A stretch of DNA of 64,000 nucleotides, from contig CALOAB010000021.1 of assembly GCA_942491185.1 (NCBI GenBank), forward strand, positions 62,001 to 126,000, in the 5' to 3' direction. The notes beneath the pieces were generated by a model, which saw nothing but the letters and a program-made list of their open reading frames with translations, was not told where the DNA came from and searched no databases. A program made the translations under genes and the position numbers. This document shows, piece after piece, positions 55,239 through 63,834 of the stretch. The number at the start of each line of letters is the position of its first letter. Within the stretch, counting starts at the first letter, position 1. Origin of the DNA: SLRI01 sp942491185. Lineage in GTDB: Bacteria > Pseudomonadota > Alphaproteobacteria > Geminicoccales > Geminicoccaceae.

Positions 55239-55754
55239 TCACGCATCGGTGGCGGGACCGGCAAACAGATCCGGTGCCGGATCAAGGCGATCCTTGGGCG
55301 GAAAGGCTGGTTGCGGCAGGGCATAGAAGCGCGGCTCACGATTGTCGAGAGAGGGCTCGAAGGGCAGCCGCATCTGCACGCCCGTGCCGTTCTCCTCGGC
55401 CTGCCGCAGTGCGTCCTGAAGCTGCTGCGCCAGCTCCTGGCTCCATGGCAGCACGTAGGAGCGTGGCTCGACCAGGTCGGCCATTTGCAGCCAAAGATAA
55501 ATCCCGTGCCCCTCCTGCATCGAGCTGCCGAGCACCGCGGCCTCATTGGCGTGGGCCTGCCACCATTCGAGATGGACCGGCTTTGGCTTGCTCAAGAGCA
55601 ACGCCATCGCGGCATAGGCGAGCGGCAGAAAGAGCAGCGTCGTCACCAATGCCGAGATTTTCACCTCGACCCGGCGCGGCGCCCACAAGCTGTGCGTGGC
55701 GAGCACGCATAACAGCACGGCCACGACGATGAACAGACCGAGGATCTCGCTCAT
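55239..55754 (-). CDS. Third protein of proton-channel cassette, unknown membrane protein
   Basis: A 171-residue protein I cannot assign to a named family. It has two hydrophobic helices (about residues 3-22 and 33-53) separated by a short basic loop (WAPRRVEVK), then a soluble part of about 115 residues. That part contains well-formed sequence (EEN-rich helix, MRLPFEPSL, EPRFYALPQPAFPPKD) and a Pro/Asp-rich tail. With both helices as a hairpin, the soluble part would be on the same side as the N terminus. Its ATG overlaps the stop of the ExbD-like gene by 4 bases, so the two are translationally coupled. It is presumably a dedicated partner of the channel. Confidence 0.7.
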   Translation of the reverse strand: MSEILGLFIVVAVLLCVLATHSLWAPRRVEVKISALVTTLLFLPLAYAAMALLLSKPKPVHLEWWQAHANEAAVLGSSMQEGHGIYLWLQMADLVEPRSYVLPWSQELAQQLQDALRQAEENGTGVQMRLPFEPSLDNREPRFYALPQPAFPPKDRLDPAPDLFAGPATDA

Positions 55755-56359
55755 GAAGCCTTCCAGTTGCGCAAGGGTCGCTGGAGATTGTGGACGCTGC
55801 CGGGCACGAGATCGCCCGCCTCGTCGAGCCTGAAACGGAAGACGGTGACCTCCTGACCTTCACGGCTCAACTTGACCTTGCTCGCCAGGATCTGCTTGCC
55901 CGATTCCTGCGCGGTCTTCTTGACGCTGACGACCACGGTGACCGGCACGGGCAGCTTGCGCTCGGGGTTGCGGTAGAGATGCATGTTGACCGTGTACTCG
56001 CCAGGCGGGATGCCGCGCGAGTAGGTGACCTCGTAGTTCATCTCGGTCGCATCGCCCCGCCTGCCGAGATCGTCGCGCAGCAGGTTGAAGATGGCGCCGC
56101 CCTTGTTCGAGTAGCCGACCGGCACGTCGCCCGGCGCCTGCACCCAGACGTCGACGTCGGTGTCCCAGGCATCCGCCCAGCGTGCCTCGACGATGACGTT
56201 GCCCGGCGGGTCCATGGCATCAGCGGTCTTGGCGTCGGGCGGGTTGAGATGCGGCAGGATCATCACGACGATGGCGACGAAGCCGGCCAGCGCCAGCAGG
56301 ATGACGTCGCGAAAGACGGTGCCGGTCTCGTCGTCCTCGAAGGGTTCAAGCCCGCCCAT
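55751..56359 (-). CDS. ExbD/MotB-like single-helix protein with periplasmic beta domain
   Basis: A 202-residue protein. A short acidic cytoplasmic tail (about 15 residues) leads into one helix starting TVFRDVILLALAGFVAIVVM. The FRDV-L pattern resembles ExbD/TolR/MotB helices (F-x-D-V-M-L), placing Asp18 where those proteins carry the proton-binding Asp. The periplasmic part has WDTDVDVWVQAPG, GYSNKGGAIFNLLRDDLG and SRGIPPGEYTVNMHLY. This resembles the DUF2135-like beta-sandwich (D-[VI]-D-L-W-V, D-D, P-G-E-Y) rather than the usual OmpA or ExbD periplasmic domain. The domain call is inference from pattern. GAGG lies 6 bases before the ATG at 56359; a GTG at 56374 is the alternative. It overlaps both neighbours. 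Confidence 0.7.
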   Translation of the reverse strand: MGGLEPFEDDETGTVFRDVILLALAGFVAIVVMILPHLNPPDAKTADAMDPPGNVIVEARWADAWDTDVDVWVQAPGDVPVGYSNKGGAIFNLLRDDLGRRGDATEMNYEVTYSRGIPPGEYTVNMHLYRNPERKLPVPVTVVVSVKKTAQESGKQILASKVKLSREGQEVTVFRFRLDEAGDLVPGSVHNLQRPLRNWKAS

Positions 56360-57083
56360 GATCGGCCTCGACACGCTCGACCATCGCCGTCAGCAAGTTG
56401 ACGACGCCCGATTCCAGCAGGCGGTAATTCACCATCAGCCAGATGCTGAGCACAGCACCGGTCAAGGTCGTGTAGAGCGCCACGGCCATGCCCTCGATCA
56501 GCTTGGAGACCATGGGCCCGACAGCACCGATATCGGCCGCGAGCTCCGGGTCGATCCCGGAAAGCGCGATAATGAAGCCGATGACCGTGCCGATCAGCCC
56601 GAGCAGCACGAGGCTGTTGGCGATGTGGCGAACCGGGGCGATGCGGGTCGCCAGCTTGAGGCGAAGTGCTGCCGCCAGGTTGCCGCGGCCCTGGCCATCG
56701 CTGGCCGCGGCCTGCTCCAGATAGGCGGCGACGCGGGTGCCGCGCTTGGGAAAGCTGCTGCGCACCGCGTTGAGCTCGATGCTGGTCTGCCAGACGCGTC
56801 TTGCGCAGAGTGCCAGACCGGCGGCGAAGACCGTGGTGATGAGCACCACGATATGGGTTGTGTCGGCGGCAAGGACGGTGGCGACGAGGCCGTTGACCCA
56901 AGCCACGGCGAGCACGGCTCCGACGCAGGCGTTGAAGAGGACGAATCGCAGCAGCAGCAAGTAGTCGAAGGCGGCATGACGGGCCAGCTCGGCGCCCTGC
57001 CAGCTCGACCGGAAGCTGGGCCATCGCGACCAGAAACCGGCATTCGCCGGGCGAACAGTCTCGTCAGAGAGTATCGAGGCCAT
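56346..57083 (-). CDS. MotA/TolQ/ExbB-family proton channel protein
   Basis: A 245-residue membrane protein with four helices (about residues 38-65, 74-95, 150-170 and 190-215). The C-terminal pair carries the family core: LVLLGLIGTVIGFIIALSGI, then KLIEGMAVALYTTLTGAVLS and a further IWLMVNYRLLESG. In known family members this subunit forms a pentamer around a dimer of a MotB/ExbD/TolR partner and uses proton flow to do work at a distance. No tolR, tolA, tonB, motB or canonical exbD is nearby; the ExbD-like gene that overlaps it is the evident partner. GGAG lies 8 bases before the ATG at 57083. Confidence 0.85.
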   Translation of the reverse strand: MASILSDETVRPANAGFWSRWPSFRSSWQGAELARHAAFDYLLLLRFVLFNACVGAVLAVAWVNGLVATVLAADTTHIVVLITTVFAAGLALCARRVWQTSIELNAVRSSFPKRGTRVAAYLEQAAASDGQGRGNLAAALRLKLATRIAPVRHIANSLVLLGLIGTVIGFIIALSGIDPELAADIGAVGPMVSKLIEGMAVALYTTLTGAVLSIWLMVNYRLLESGVVNLLTAMVERVEADHGRA

Positions 57084-57498
57084 TGGACCCACTCCAGCCT
57101 GAGGGTGGTGACACCGCTTAATGTCCGCGCCACGGCCAAAGGACGATCGTGACGGTCGATGCGGCGTTCAGCGGTTCGATCGGCTCATCCATGCTCTCGA
57201 CGGAGAATGCCCGAGCAGGGTTAACATGCGCTTAACGCTGTCGCCTTGCAGTGATCGCAAAACTAACAAATAGCGAAGCGTTTTTCTACCCACAATTGAT
57301 TTCGATTCGGCTAAAATACAATGCTCGTGATCGATGCACCGCAGCTCGGGAAGGTCACGCTCGTGACTCCAGCCATCAGCAGGTGTTGATCTGTCGCAAG
57401 GCAACCCGGCAGCTGGCTGTCGGTGTCCGCCACGCCGCGTAAAGACAGAACTTCTTTGCGGCGGCTCGCCTTATGGTTTTGTTATCACAGGCCGGGCC

Positions 57499-57569
57499 AA
57501 AGGTTCGAACCCAGCAAATGAGCGGCTTTCGGGTATTCGCAACCCGAACCTTTCATGTTACAGGCCTGT
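57499..57569. promoter_or_regulatory. Nested inverted repeats before the HU gene
   Basis: AAAGGTTCG (57499-57507) and CGAACCTTT (57545-57553) form a perfect 9-base inverted repeat. Inside it, CGGGT (57530-57534) and ACCCG (57542-57546) form a smaller hairpin. ACAGGCCTGT (57560-57569) is a separate perfect palindrome just 27 bases before the HU start. They may be operators or fold in the leader RNA. The whole 57084-57596 gap has no convincing gene; its middle (57230-57330) is AT-rich, with TTGATT and TACAAT (15-base spacing) as a poor promoter candidate. Confidence 0.4.
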
Positions 57570-57596
57570 CACTGTTTTGGGCAAAGGAGTGGGTTG

Positions 57597-57872
57597 ATGA
57601 CCCTCGACGATCTGAACCAAGCCGTGGCCGAGGCGACGGGCGGCACCAAGGCGGGCGCTGCGAAGTCCGTGCAGGCGGTGCTCACCAGCATCCAGGAGTC
57701 ACTCGCCAAGAAAGAGAAGGTCTCGATCGCCGGCTTCGGCGTTTTCGAGACGGTCCACCGTCCGGCCCGCGACGGTCGCAACCCGCAGACCGGCCAGACC
57801 ATCAAGATCGCCGCCAGCAATGCCGTGAAATTCAAGCCCGGCAAGAGCCTGCGCGACGCCGTCAACGACTGA
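57597..57872 (+). CDS. hup: HU-family nucleoid DNA-binding protein
   Basis: A 91-residue histone-like protein. MTLDDLNQAVAEATGGTKAGA begins the dimerising helices. VSIAGFGVFETVHRPARDGRNPQTGQ includes the FGVF turn and the RNPQTG tip of the DNA-binding arms with its intercalating Pro. The C terminus is FKPGKSLRDAVN. It compacts and bends DNA non-specifically. The clear AAAGGAG with 7 bases to the ATG at 57597 rules out the in-frame upstream start. IHF cannot be fully excluded, but the short length and tail fit HU better. Confidence 0.92.
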   Translation: MTLDDLNQAVAEATGGTKAGAAKSVQAVLTSIQESLAKKEKVSIAGFGVFETVHRPARDGRNPQTGQTIKIAASNAVKFKPGKSLRDAVND

Positions 57873-58169
57873 CGTCACCTCGCTCAGCGGCGCTGGCGAT
57901 ACTGCCTGCGCCGTTAAGCGGCGCGCATTCTCGCTCGGTGTCTTGCCACGTCCTCGATAGGGCAAGTCGTGCGTCGCATCTAACGATTCGTGATCGGCTG
58001 GCGCCCCGAGGGTTCTTCAGGGCGCCGGCCGCTTGCGCGCGTTCATGGCCCCGGCACTGATCGACCGAAGTCGCCACGTTCGCGTGGGCCGCTGGTGTTT
58101 TTTGCCACCTATGCTTTTGCTGTCCGGCCGAGTGTGGTTGGATGTGCTGTGCAACAGGGGGGCAAGCCG

Positions 58170-61100
58170 ATGGCGCTGCCAGCGGAAGAACAAAAATGCC
58201 AGCTGATCGATGCTGTCGTCGCCGAGGTCGAGACGAAGCTCGGGGGCGAGGACGCGGCGCTGACCGGCGCCTTCGTGCGTCGCTACTTTCGTGATGTCGC
58301 ACCGGCCGACGTCGCCGAGCGCGAGATGGCCGACCTCTACGGCACGGCGCTCGCCCATCTCCGCTTCGCCGAAACCCGCGAGCCCGGCAGCGGCAAGGTG
58401 CGGGTCTACAACCCGCATCTGCAGCAGCATGGCTGGCAATCGACGCATACCGTCGTCGAGATCGTCACCGACGACATGCCGTTTCTCGTCGACAGTGTCG
58501 CCATGGAGCTCAACCGTCACGGCTTCGCTGTCCACCTCGCCATTCACCCGATCTTTGCCGTGGAGCGCGATGCAGCGGGCAAGCTCGTCGACATCGCGGT
58601 GCGGTCCGAGGCGACGCCTGACGCGAAGCCCGAGAGCTTCATGCATATCGAGATCGACCGGCAGAGCGATTCGACGTTGCTCGAGAGCCTGGAGCAAGAT
58701 CTCGGCCGCATCCTTCTCGATGTGCGCAAGGCGGTGGAGGATTGGGCGACGATGCGCGCCACCGTTGCCACCGTCATCGACGATATGCTGCCTGCCGCCC
58801 GGCACATGCCCGCCGATGAGCTCGACGAGATCAAGGCCTTCATCGAGTGGCTCGCCGATGATCATTTTACCTTTCTCGGCCACGCCGCCTACGAGCTGGA
58901 GGGAGAGGGCGAAGCGGCCGTCTTGAGACGGATGGCCGGCAGCGGGCTCGGCATCTTGCGCACCGACGAGGCCGCGGCAACGTCGAAGAGCTTCATGGCG
59001 ATGCCGCTCGCCGCCCGGCTCCGGGCCGTCGAGCTGCTGCCGGCGGTCGCCATCGCCAAGGCCAACACCAAGAGCACGGTGCATCGCGCCACCTATCTCG
59101 ATTTCGTCGGCGTCAAGCGCTACGCGGCGGACGGCCGGGTGATCGGCGAGCACCGCCTGCTCGGTCTCTTCACCTCGGCTGCCTACAATTTGAACCCGCG
59201 CGCCATTCCGCTCTTGCGCCGCAAATACGAGGCGATCGTGCAGCGCGCCGGGCACCTGAAGCACAGCCATACCGGCAAGGCGCTCGCCAATATCCTCGAC
59301 ACTTATCCGCGCGACGAGCTGTTCCAGGCCGACGCGGACACGCTGCTCGAGATCACGACGCAAATTCTCTATTTGCAGGATCGCCAGCAGATCCGCCTCT
59401 TCCTGCGCAAGGATACGTTCGATCGCTTCGTCTCCTGCCTGATCTACATCCCGCGCGAGCGCTACAACACGGCCGTGCGCGAGCGGTTGCAGGCGTTGCT
59501 GATGGAGGCACTCGACGGCAGCGACAGCGAGTTCCAGGCGCAGGTCTCCGAATCGCTCCTGGCGCGCATCCTGGTCATCGTCCGAACACCCAACGGTATT
59601 CCCGACGACGTCGCCGTCGACACGCTCGAGGCGGAGATCACCGAGCTTGCCCAAACCTGGGCCGACCGGCTGCACGAAGCGCTGCTGGAGACCGCCGGCG
59701 AGGAGGAGGGCAACCGGCTCTATCGCTTGTTCGCTCGTGCCTTTCCGGTGGCCTACCAGGAGCGGGTCCCGGCCAGGGCCGCGGTGCCGGACATCTACAT
59801 GATGGACCGGCTGCACAAGACCGGCTCCGAGCGGCTGGCGATGACCCTCTACCGCAAGCTCGAAGATCGGCCGGAGGTCGTGCGCTTCAAGCTGATCCGC
59901 CCCGATCAGCCGCTCTTCCTCTCCGACGCCCTGCCGATCCTCGAGAACATGGGCCTCAAGGTGCTCTACGAGGAGCCGCACCGGATTCGTACCGGCAGCG
60001 ATGCGATCTTCGCCATGCACGATTTCGGCATGCGGGTCACCGAGGGCGAGGCGGTCGATGTCGACGCCAGGCGCGATGCCTTCCAGGAAGCGTTCGAGCG
60101 GATCTGGTCAGGCAGCGTCGAGAATGACGGCTTCAACCGTCTGGTGCTGACCGCTGGCCTGGATGCCGGCGACATCGTCGTGCTCCGCGCCTACTGCAAG
60201 TATATGCTGCAGCTCGGCTCGCCGTTCAGCCAAGCCTATATCGAGGCTACCTTCACCTCCAATCCGGCGATCGCCGCCGATCTGGTGACGCTCTTCAACA
60301 CCCGCTTCGATCCCGCCTTCTCGGGCGATCGCGAGGCGGCTGTGGCGGCGATCACGACGACGATCGAGCAGGGCCTCGAGCTGGTGGCGATCCTCGACGA
60401 GGACCGCATCCTGCGCCGCTATCTGGGCCTGATGAAGGCGACGCTGCGCACCAACGCCTTCCAGCAAGGAGCGGACGGGTCGGCCAAGGACTATCTCTCC
60501 TTCAAGGTCAACCCGGCCATGGTGCCGGACATGCCGCTGCCGCGGCCGGCCTTCGAGATCTTCGTCTACGGCCCGTCTGTCGAAGGCGTGCATCTGCGCG
60601 GTGGCAAGGTTGCCCGAGGCGGCCTGCGCTGGTCCGATCGACGGGAGGATTTCCGTACCGAGATCCTGGGCCTGATGAAGGCGCAGATGGTCAAGAACGG
60701 CGTCATCGTCCCGGTCGGTGCGAAAGGTGGCTTCTTCGTCAAGCGGCCGCCGGAGAGCGGTGACCGGCAGGCCGTCGTCGACGAGGCGATCCGCTGCTAT
60801 CGGATGTTCCTCTCCGGGCTCCTCGACATCACCGACAACCAGCTCAAGGGCGAGGTCGTGCCGCCTGCCGACGTCGTCCGCTACGACGAAGACGACCCCT
60901 ACCTCGTGGTCGCGGCGGACAAGGGCACGGCGACCTTTTCCGATATCGCCAACGCGGTCAGCCGCGATTACGGCTTTTGGCTCGATGACGCCTTCGCTTC
61001 GGGTGGTTCGGCCGGCTACGACCACAAGGGCATGGGCATCACGGCGAAAGGGGCGTGGGAATCGGTCAAGCGCCACTTCCGCGAGCTCGGCATGGATCCG

Positions 61101-63119
61101 GCTGTCGACCTGTTCACCGTGATCGGCATCGGCGACATGTCCGGCGATGTGTTTGGCAACGGCATGCTGCTCTCGGACAAGATCAGGCTGCTCGCCGCGT
61201 TCGACCACCGCGACATCCTGCTCGATCCGGACCCCGACCCTGCCGCCTCGTTCGCGGAGCGGCAGCGGCTCTTCGCGCTGCCACGCTCGAGCTGGCAGGA
61301 CTACGACACGTCCCTCCTGAGCCCGGGCGGTCAGATCGTCTCGCGCAAGGCCAAATCGATCACCGTCTCGCCGCAGATCAAGGCGGCGCTGGCGCTGGAG
61401 CGCGACACCTACTCGCCGCTCGAGCTGATCAACGCGATCCTCAAGGCGCCGGTGGACCTCTGGTGGAACGGCGGCATCGGCACCTACATCAAGGCCAGCC
61501 ACGAGACGCATCACGACGCTCAGGACCGCACCAATGACGGCCTGCGCATCAACGCTGGCGAGCTTCGCTGCCGCGTCCTCGCCGAGGGCGGCAATCTCGG
61601 CATGACCCAGGGTTCCCGCATCGAGGCGAGCCAGAACGGGGTGCGGCTCAACACCGACTTCATCGACAACTCGGCCGGCGTCGATTGCTCGGATCACGAG
61701 GTCAACATCAAGATCCTCCTGGGCGAGGTTGTGGCCGCAGGCGATCTGACGATGAAGCAGCGCAACCTGCAGCTGGCGGAGATGACCGACGAGGTCGGTG
61801 AGCTCTGCTTGCGCAACAACAGCCTGCAGAACCTGGCGCTCAGCTTGGTCGAGGCGCGTGCGGAGGGGTTCGTCGAGGCGCAGCAACGGTTGATGCGCAA
61901 GCTCGAGCAGGCCGGCAGGCTCAATCGCGAAATCGAGGAGCTGCCGGACGGTCCGACCCTCGACGAGCGACGGCGAGCCGGCCGTGGCCTGGCGCGTCCC
62001 GAGGCGGCGGTGCTGCTCGCCTACGCCAAGATGACGCTCTACAGCGATATCCTGGCATCCGATCTGCCCGATCGTCCCTATTTCGCGGCCGACCTCGCCA
62101 AGTACTTCCCGCGGCCGCTGCGCCGCCGCTTTGCGGACGACATTGCAGCGCACCGCTTGCGCCGGGAGATCATCGCGACCTGGCTCGCCAACAGCGTCGT
62201 CAATCGTGGGCTCGATGTGTTCGTCAGTGAGCTCGAGGACGAAACCGGCGCACGGCTCGACGAGATCTGCCTCGGCTACGTGATCACCCGCGACGCCTTC
62301 AAGCTCTTGCCGCTCTTCGCCGCGATTGCTGCAGCACCGCGCGAGGTGCCGGCGGCCTTGCAGATCGAGATGCTGAGTGCGACGCGAGAGACGCTGGTTC
62401 GCGGCACGCGCTGGTTCCTCGCGCACACCGCGCGGCCGATGCGCATCGGCATCACGGTAGCGGCGTTCGCGCCGGCGATCGAACGGTTGCAGGGCGCGCT
62501 CGAGGAGGCGCTGTCGGCGAACCAGTCGACGGTGCTCGCGGGCTCGGTGGCCGCGCATGTCGAGGCCGGCGTCGACCCTGAGCTCGCACGCCGTGTCGCA
62601 GCTCTCCCCTATCTGCTGGCGGCGTGCGACATCGTCACGGTCGCCCGTCAACTGCAGGATACCGGGACGCCCCTTACCCCGTCGAACGGTGAAACGGCCG
62701 ACGACGACGAGGATCTCGGTGGTGCCAATGGCGACGCGCTCGACCCGCTGCCGGTGGCGCGGCTCTATTTTGCCCTCGATGAGGCGTTGGATCTGAGCTG
62801 GCTGCGCAGCCGCCTGCAGCGTGCACCGATCCGCTCGCGCTGGGATCGCATGGCGCTGTCCGGGCTCGAGGACGAGCTCGCCATGGCGTTGCGCGCGCTG
62901 ACCATGGCTGCCTGGCATGCCGGCATCCGCGCCGCCACACCGGCCGAAGCGTCGGCCCAGGTAGATGGTTGGCTCAACGCCAATTTCGGTGGCCTGGAGC
63001 GCTACCGCGAGCTGATGGCCGAGATAGAAGGCAGCGCCGAGCCCGACCTCGCCATGCTGACGGTCGTCGTCAACAGTGCCGGTAAGCTGCTGCGCAATGT
63101 TGTGCTTGCCGCGGCCTGA
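58170..63119 (+). CDS. gdhB: Large NAD-dependent glutamate dehydrogenase (GDH180 class)
   Basis: A 1649-residue enzyme that oxidises glutamate to 2-oxoglutarate and ammonia, linking amino-acid breakdown to the citrate cycle. The first about 750 residues hold ACT-like regulatory regions (e.g. VEIVTDDMPFLVDSVAMEL). The catalytic core is central, with GGKVARGGLRWSDRREDFRT, the Lys-containing PVGAKGGFFVK, and the nucleotide domain with VIGIGDMSGDVFGNGML. The long helical C terminus is typical of the class. AGGGGGG lies 7 bases before the ATG at 58170; the in-frame extension to 57990 is unlike the family. Length agrees with other proteobacterial members of about 1600 residues. A monocistronic gene by layout. 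Confidence 0.95.
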   Translation: MALPAEEQKCQLIDAVVAEVETKLGGEDAALTGAFVRRYFRDVAPADVAEREMADLYGTALAHLRFAETREPGSGKVRVYNPHLQQHGWQSTHTVVEIVTDDMPFLVDSVAMELNRHGFAVHLAIHPIFAVERDAAGKLVDIAVRSEATPDAKPESFMHIEIDRQSDSTLLESLEQDLGRILLDVRKAVEDWATMRATVATVIDDMLPAARHMPADELDEIKAFIEWLADDHFTFLGHAAYELEGEGEAAVLRRMAGSGLGILRTDEAAATSKSFMAMPLAARLRAVELLPAVAIAKANTKSTVHRATYLDFVGVKRYAADGRVIGEHRLLGLFTSAAYNLNPRAIPLLRRKYEAIVQRAGHLKHSHTGKALANILDTYPRDELFQADADTLLEITTQILYLQDRQQIRLFLRKDTFDRFVSCLIYIPRERYNTAVRERLQALLMEALDGSDSEFQAQVSESLLARILVIVRTPNGIPDDVAVDTLEAEITELAQTWADRLHEALLETAGEEEGNRLYRLFARAFPVAYQERVPARAAVPDIYMMDRLHKTGSERLAMTLYRKLEDRPEVVRFKLIRPDQPLFLSDALPILENMGLKVLYEEPHRIRTGSDAIFAMHDFGMRVTEGEAVDVDARRDAFQEAFERIWSGSVENDGFNRLVLTAGLDAGDIVVLRAYCKYMLQLGSPFSQAYIEATFTSNPAIAADLVTLFNTRFDPAFSGDREAAVAAITTTIEQGLELVAILDEDRILRRYLGLMKATLRTNAFQQGADGSAKDYLSFKVNPAMVPDMPLPRPAFEIFVYGPSVEGVHLRGGKVARGGLRWSDRREDFRTEILGLMKAQMVKNGVIVPVGAKGGFFVKRPPESGDRQAVVDEAIRCYRMFLSGLLDITDNQLKGEVVPPADVVRYDEDDPYLVVAADKGTATFSDIANAVSRDYGFWLDDAFASGGSAGYDHKGMGITAKGAWESVKRHFRELGMDPAVDLFTVIGIGDMSGDVFGNGMLLSDKIRLLAAFDHRDILLDPDPDPAASFAERQRLFALPRSSWQDYDTSLLSPGGQIVSRKAKSITVSPQIKAALALERDTYSPLELINAILKAPVDLWWNGGIGTYIKASHETHHDAQDRTNDGLRINAGELRCRVLAEGGNLGMTQGSRIEASQNGVRLNTDFIDNSAGVDCSDHEVNIKILLGEVVAAGDLTMKQRNLQLAEMTDEVGELCLRNNSLQNLALSLVEARAEGFVEAQQRLMRKLEQAGRLNREIEELPDGPTLDERRRAGRGLARPEAAVLLAYAKMTLYSDILASDLPDRPYFAADLAKYFPRPLRRRFADDIAAHRLRREIIATWLANSVVNRGLDVFVSELEDETGARLDEICLGYVITRDAFKLLPLFAAIAAAPREVPAALQIEMLSATRETLVRGTRWFLAHTARPMRIGITVAAFAPAIERLQGALEEALSANQSTVLAGSVAAHVEAGVDPELARRVAALPYLLAACDIVTVARQLQDTGTPLTPSNGETADDDEDLGGANGDALDPLPVARLYFALDEALDLSWLRSRLQRAPIRSRWDRMALSGLEDELAMALRALTMAAWHAGIRAATPAEASAQVDGWLNANFGGLERYRELMAEIEGSAEPDLAMLTVVVNSAGKLLRNVVLAAA

Positions 63120-63255
63120 GGGCAGTCGTAGATATGACAGATTAATGGGTGCACGTCGGCAACGCCAAGACCGAGCCGGCGACCGGAGCGCGGGCCCTCC
63201 TGATCGAACGAGACGCAATGCACAACCCCGCGTCGGCGGGGGCGAGGAAACCGTC

Positions 63256-63834
63256 ATGTCGCAGTCGAACACCGTCACCGAGAACGAGGTCTTTTTCAAG
63301 CACTGGCTGCGCTCGCCGAAGTCGATGGGCTCGATCATTCCATCGTCGATGTGGCTGGCGCGGGCGCTTGCTGCCGAGGTCGACTGGCAGCCCGGCAGCC
63401 ACGTGATCGAGCTCGGTGGCGGCACCGGTGCCATCACCCAGGGCTTGCTCGAGCGCGGCATTCCAGCTTCCAACCTCGTCGTGGTCGAGCTCGAGACGAA
63501 CCTCCACACCTATCTTTCCGGCCGCTATCCCGACGTGACGGTGGTGCAGGGTGATGCGACGCGGCTCAGCGAGATCGTCGCGCGGCTGCCTATCGATCGC
63601 GTGTCGACGGTGATCTCCGGCCTGCCGATGGTGCGGATGCCGATCGCGTTCAAGCGTGCGATCGTCGATCAGAGCTTCAGCGTGATGCCCAAGGGCCACT
63701 TCATGCTGCAATACACCTACTCGCCGCTCGCCCCCGTGCCGGTGAAGGATCTCAACCTCGAGGCCGAGCTCGCGCGCTACGTGATCCGCAATTTTCCGCC
63801 GGCAGCCGTCTGGCGCTACCGCCGGAAGAGCTGA
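63256..63834 (+). CDS. SAM-dependent methyltransferase, PmtA-like
   Basis: A 192-residue class I methyltransferase. FFKHWLRSPKSMGSIIPSS precedes the SAM loop VIELGGGTGAITQGLLERG; VVVELETNLHTYLSGRYPDV and VVQGDATRLSE follow, then VISGLPMVRMP. This resembles the short phospholipid N-methyltransferases (PmtA, Rhodobacter type) that convert phosphatidylethanolamine to phosphatidylcholine, and also rRNA adenine dimethylase-like folds (LGGGTGAIT). Substrate is therefore likely but not certain to be a phospholipid. GAGG lies 8 bases before the ATG at 63256. The remaining 166 bases of the window show nothing recognisable. Confidence 0.8.
   Translation: MSQSNTVTENEVFFKHWLRSPKSMGSIIPSSMWLARALAAEVDWQPGSHVIELGGGTGAITQGLLERGIPASNLVVVELETNLHTYLSGRYPDVTVVQGDATRLSEIVARLPIDRVSTVISGLPMVRMPIAFKRAIVDQSFSVMPKGHFMLQYTYSPLAPVPVKDLNLEAELARYVIRNFPPAAVWRYRRKS

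Noticed and set aside
58017..60020. Minus-strand open frame of 667 codons opposite the start of the same gene
   Set aside because: Also an antisense shadow caused by strong third-position G/C bias. The composition is His/Asp/Arg/Gly-rich, as shadow frames are.
60108..63509. Minus-strand open frame of 1133 codons opposite the glutamate dehydrogenase
   Set aside because: It is the antisense shadow of a GC-rich gene. It has no family motifs, and the plus strand encodes a full-length, motif-complete NAD-GDH.
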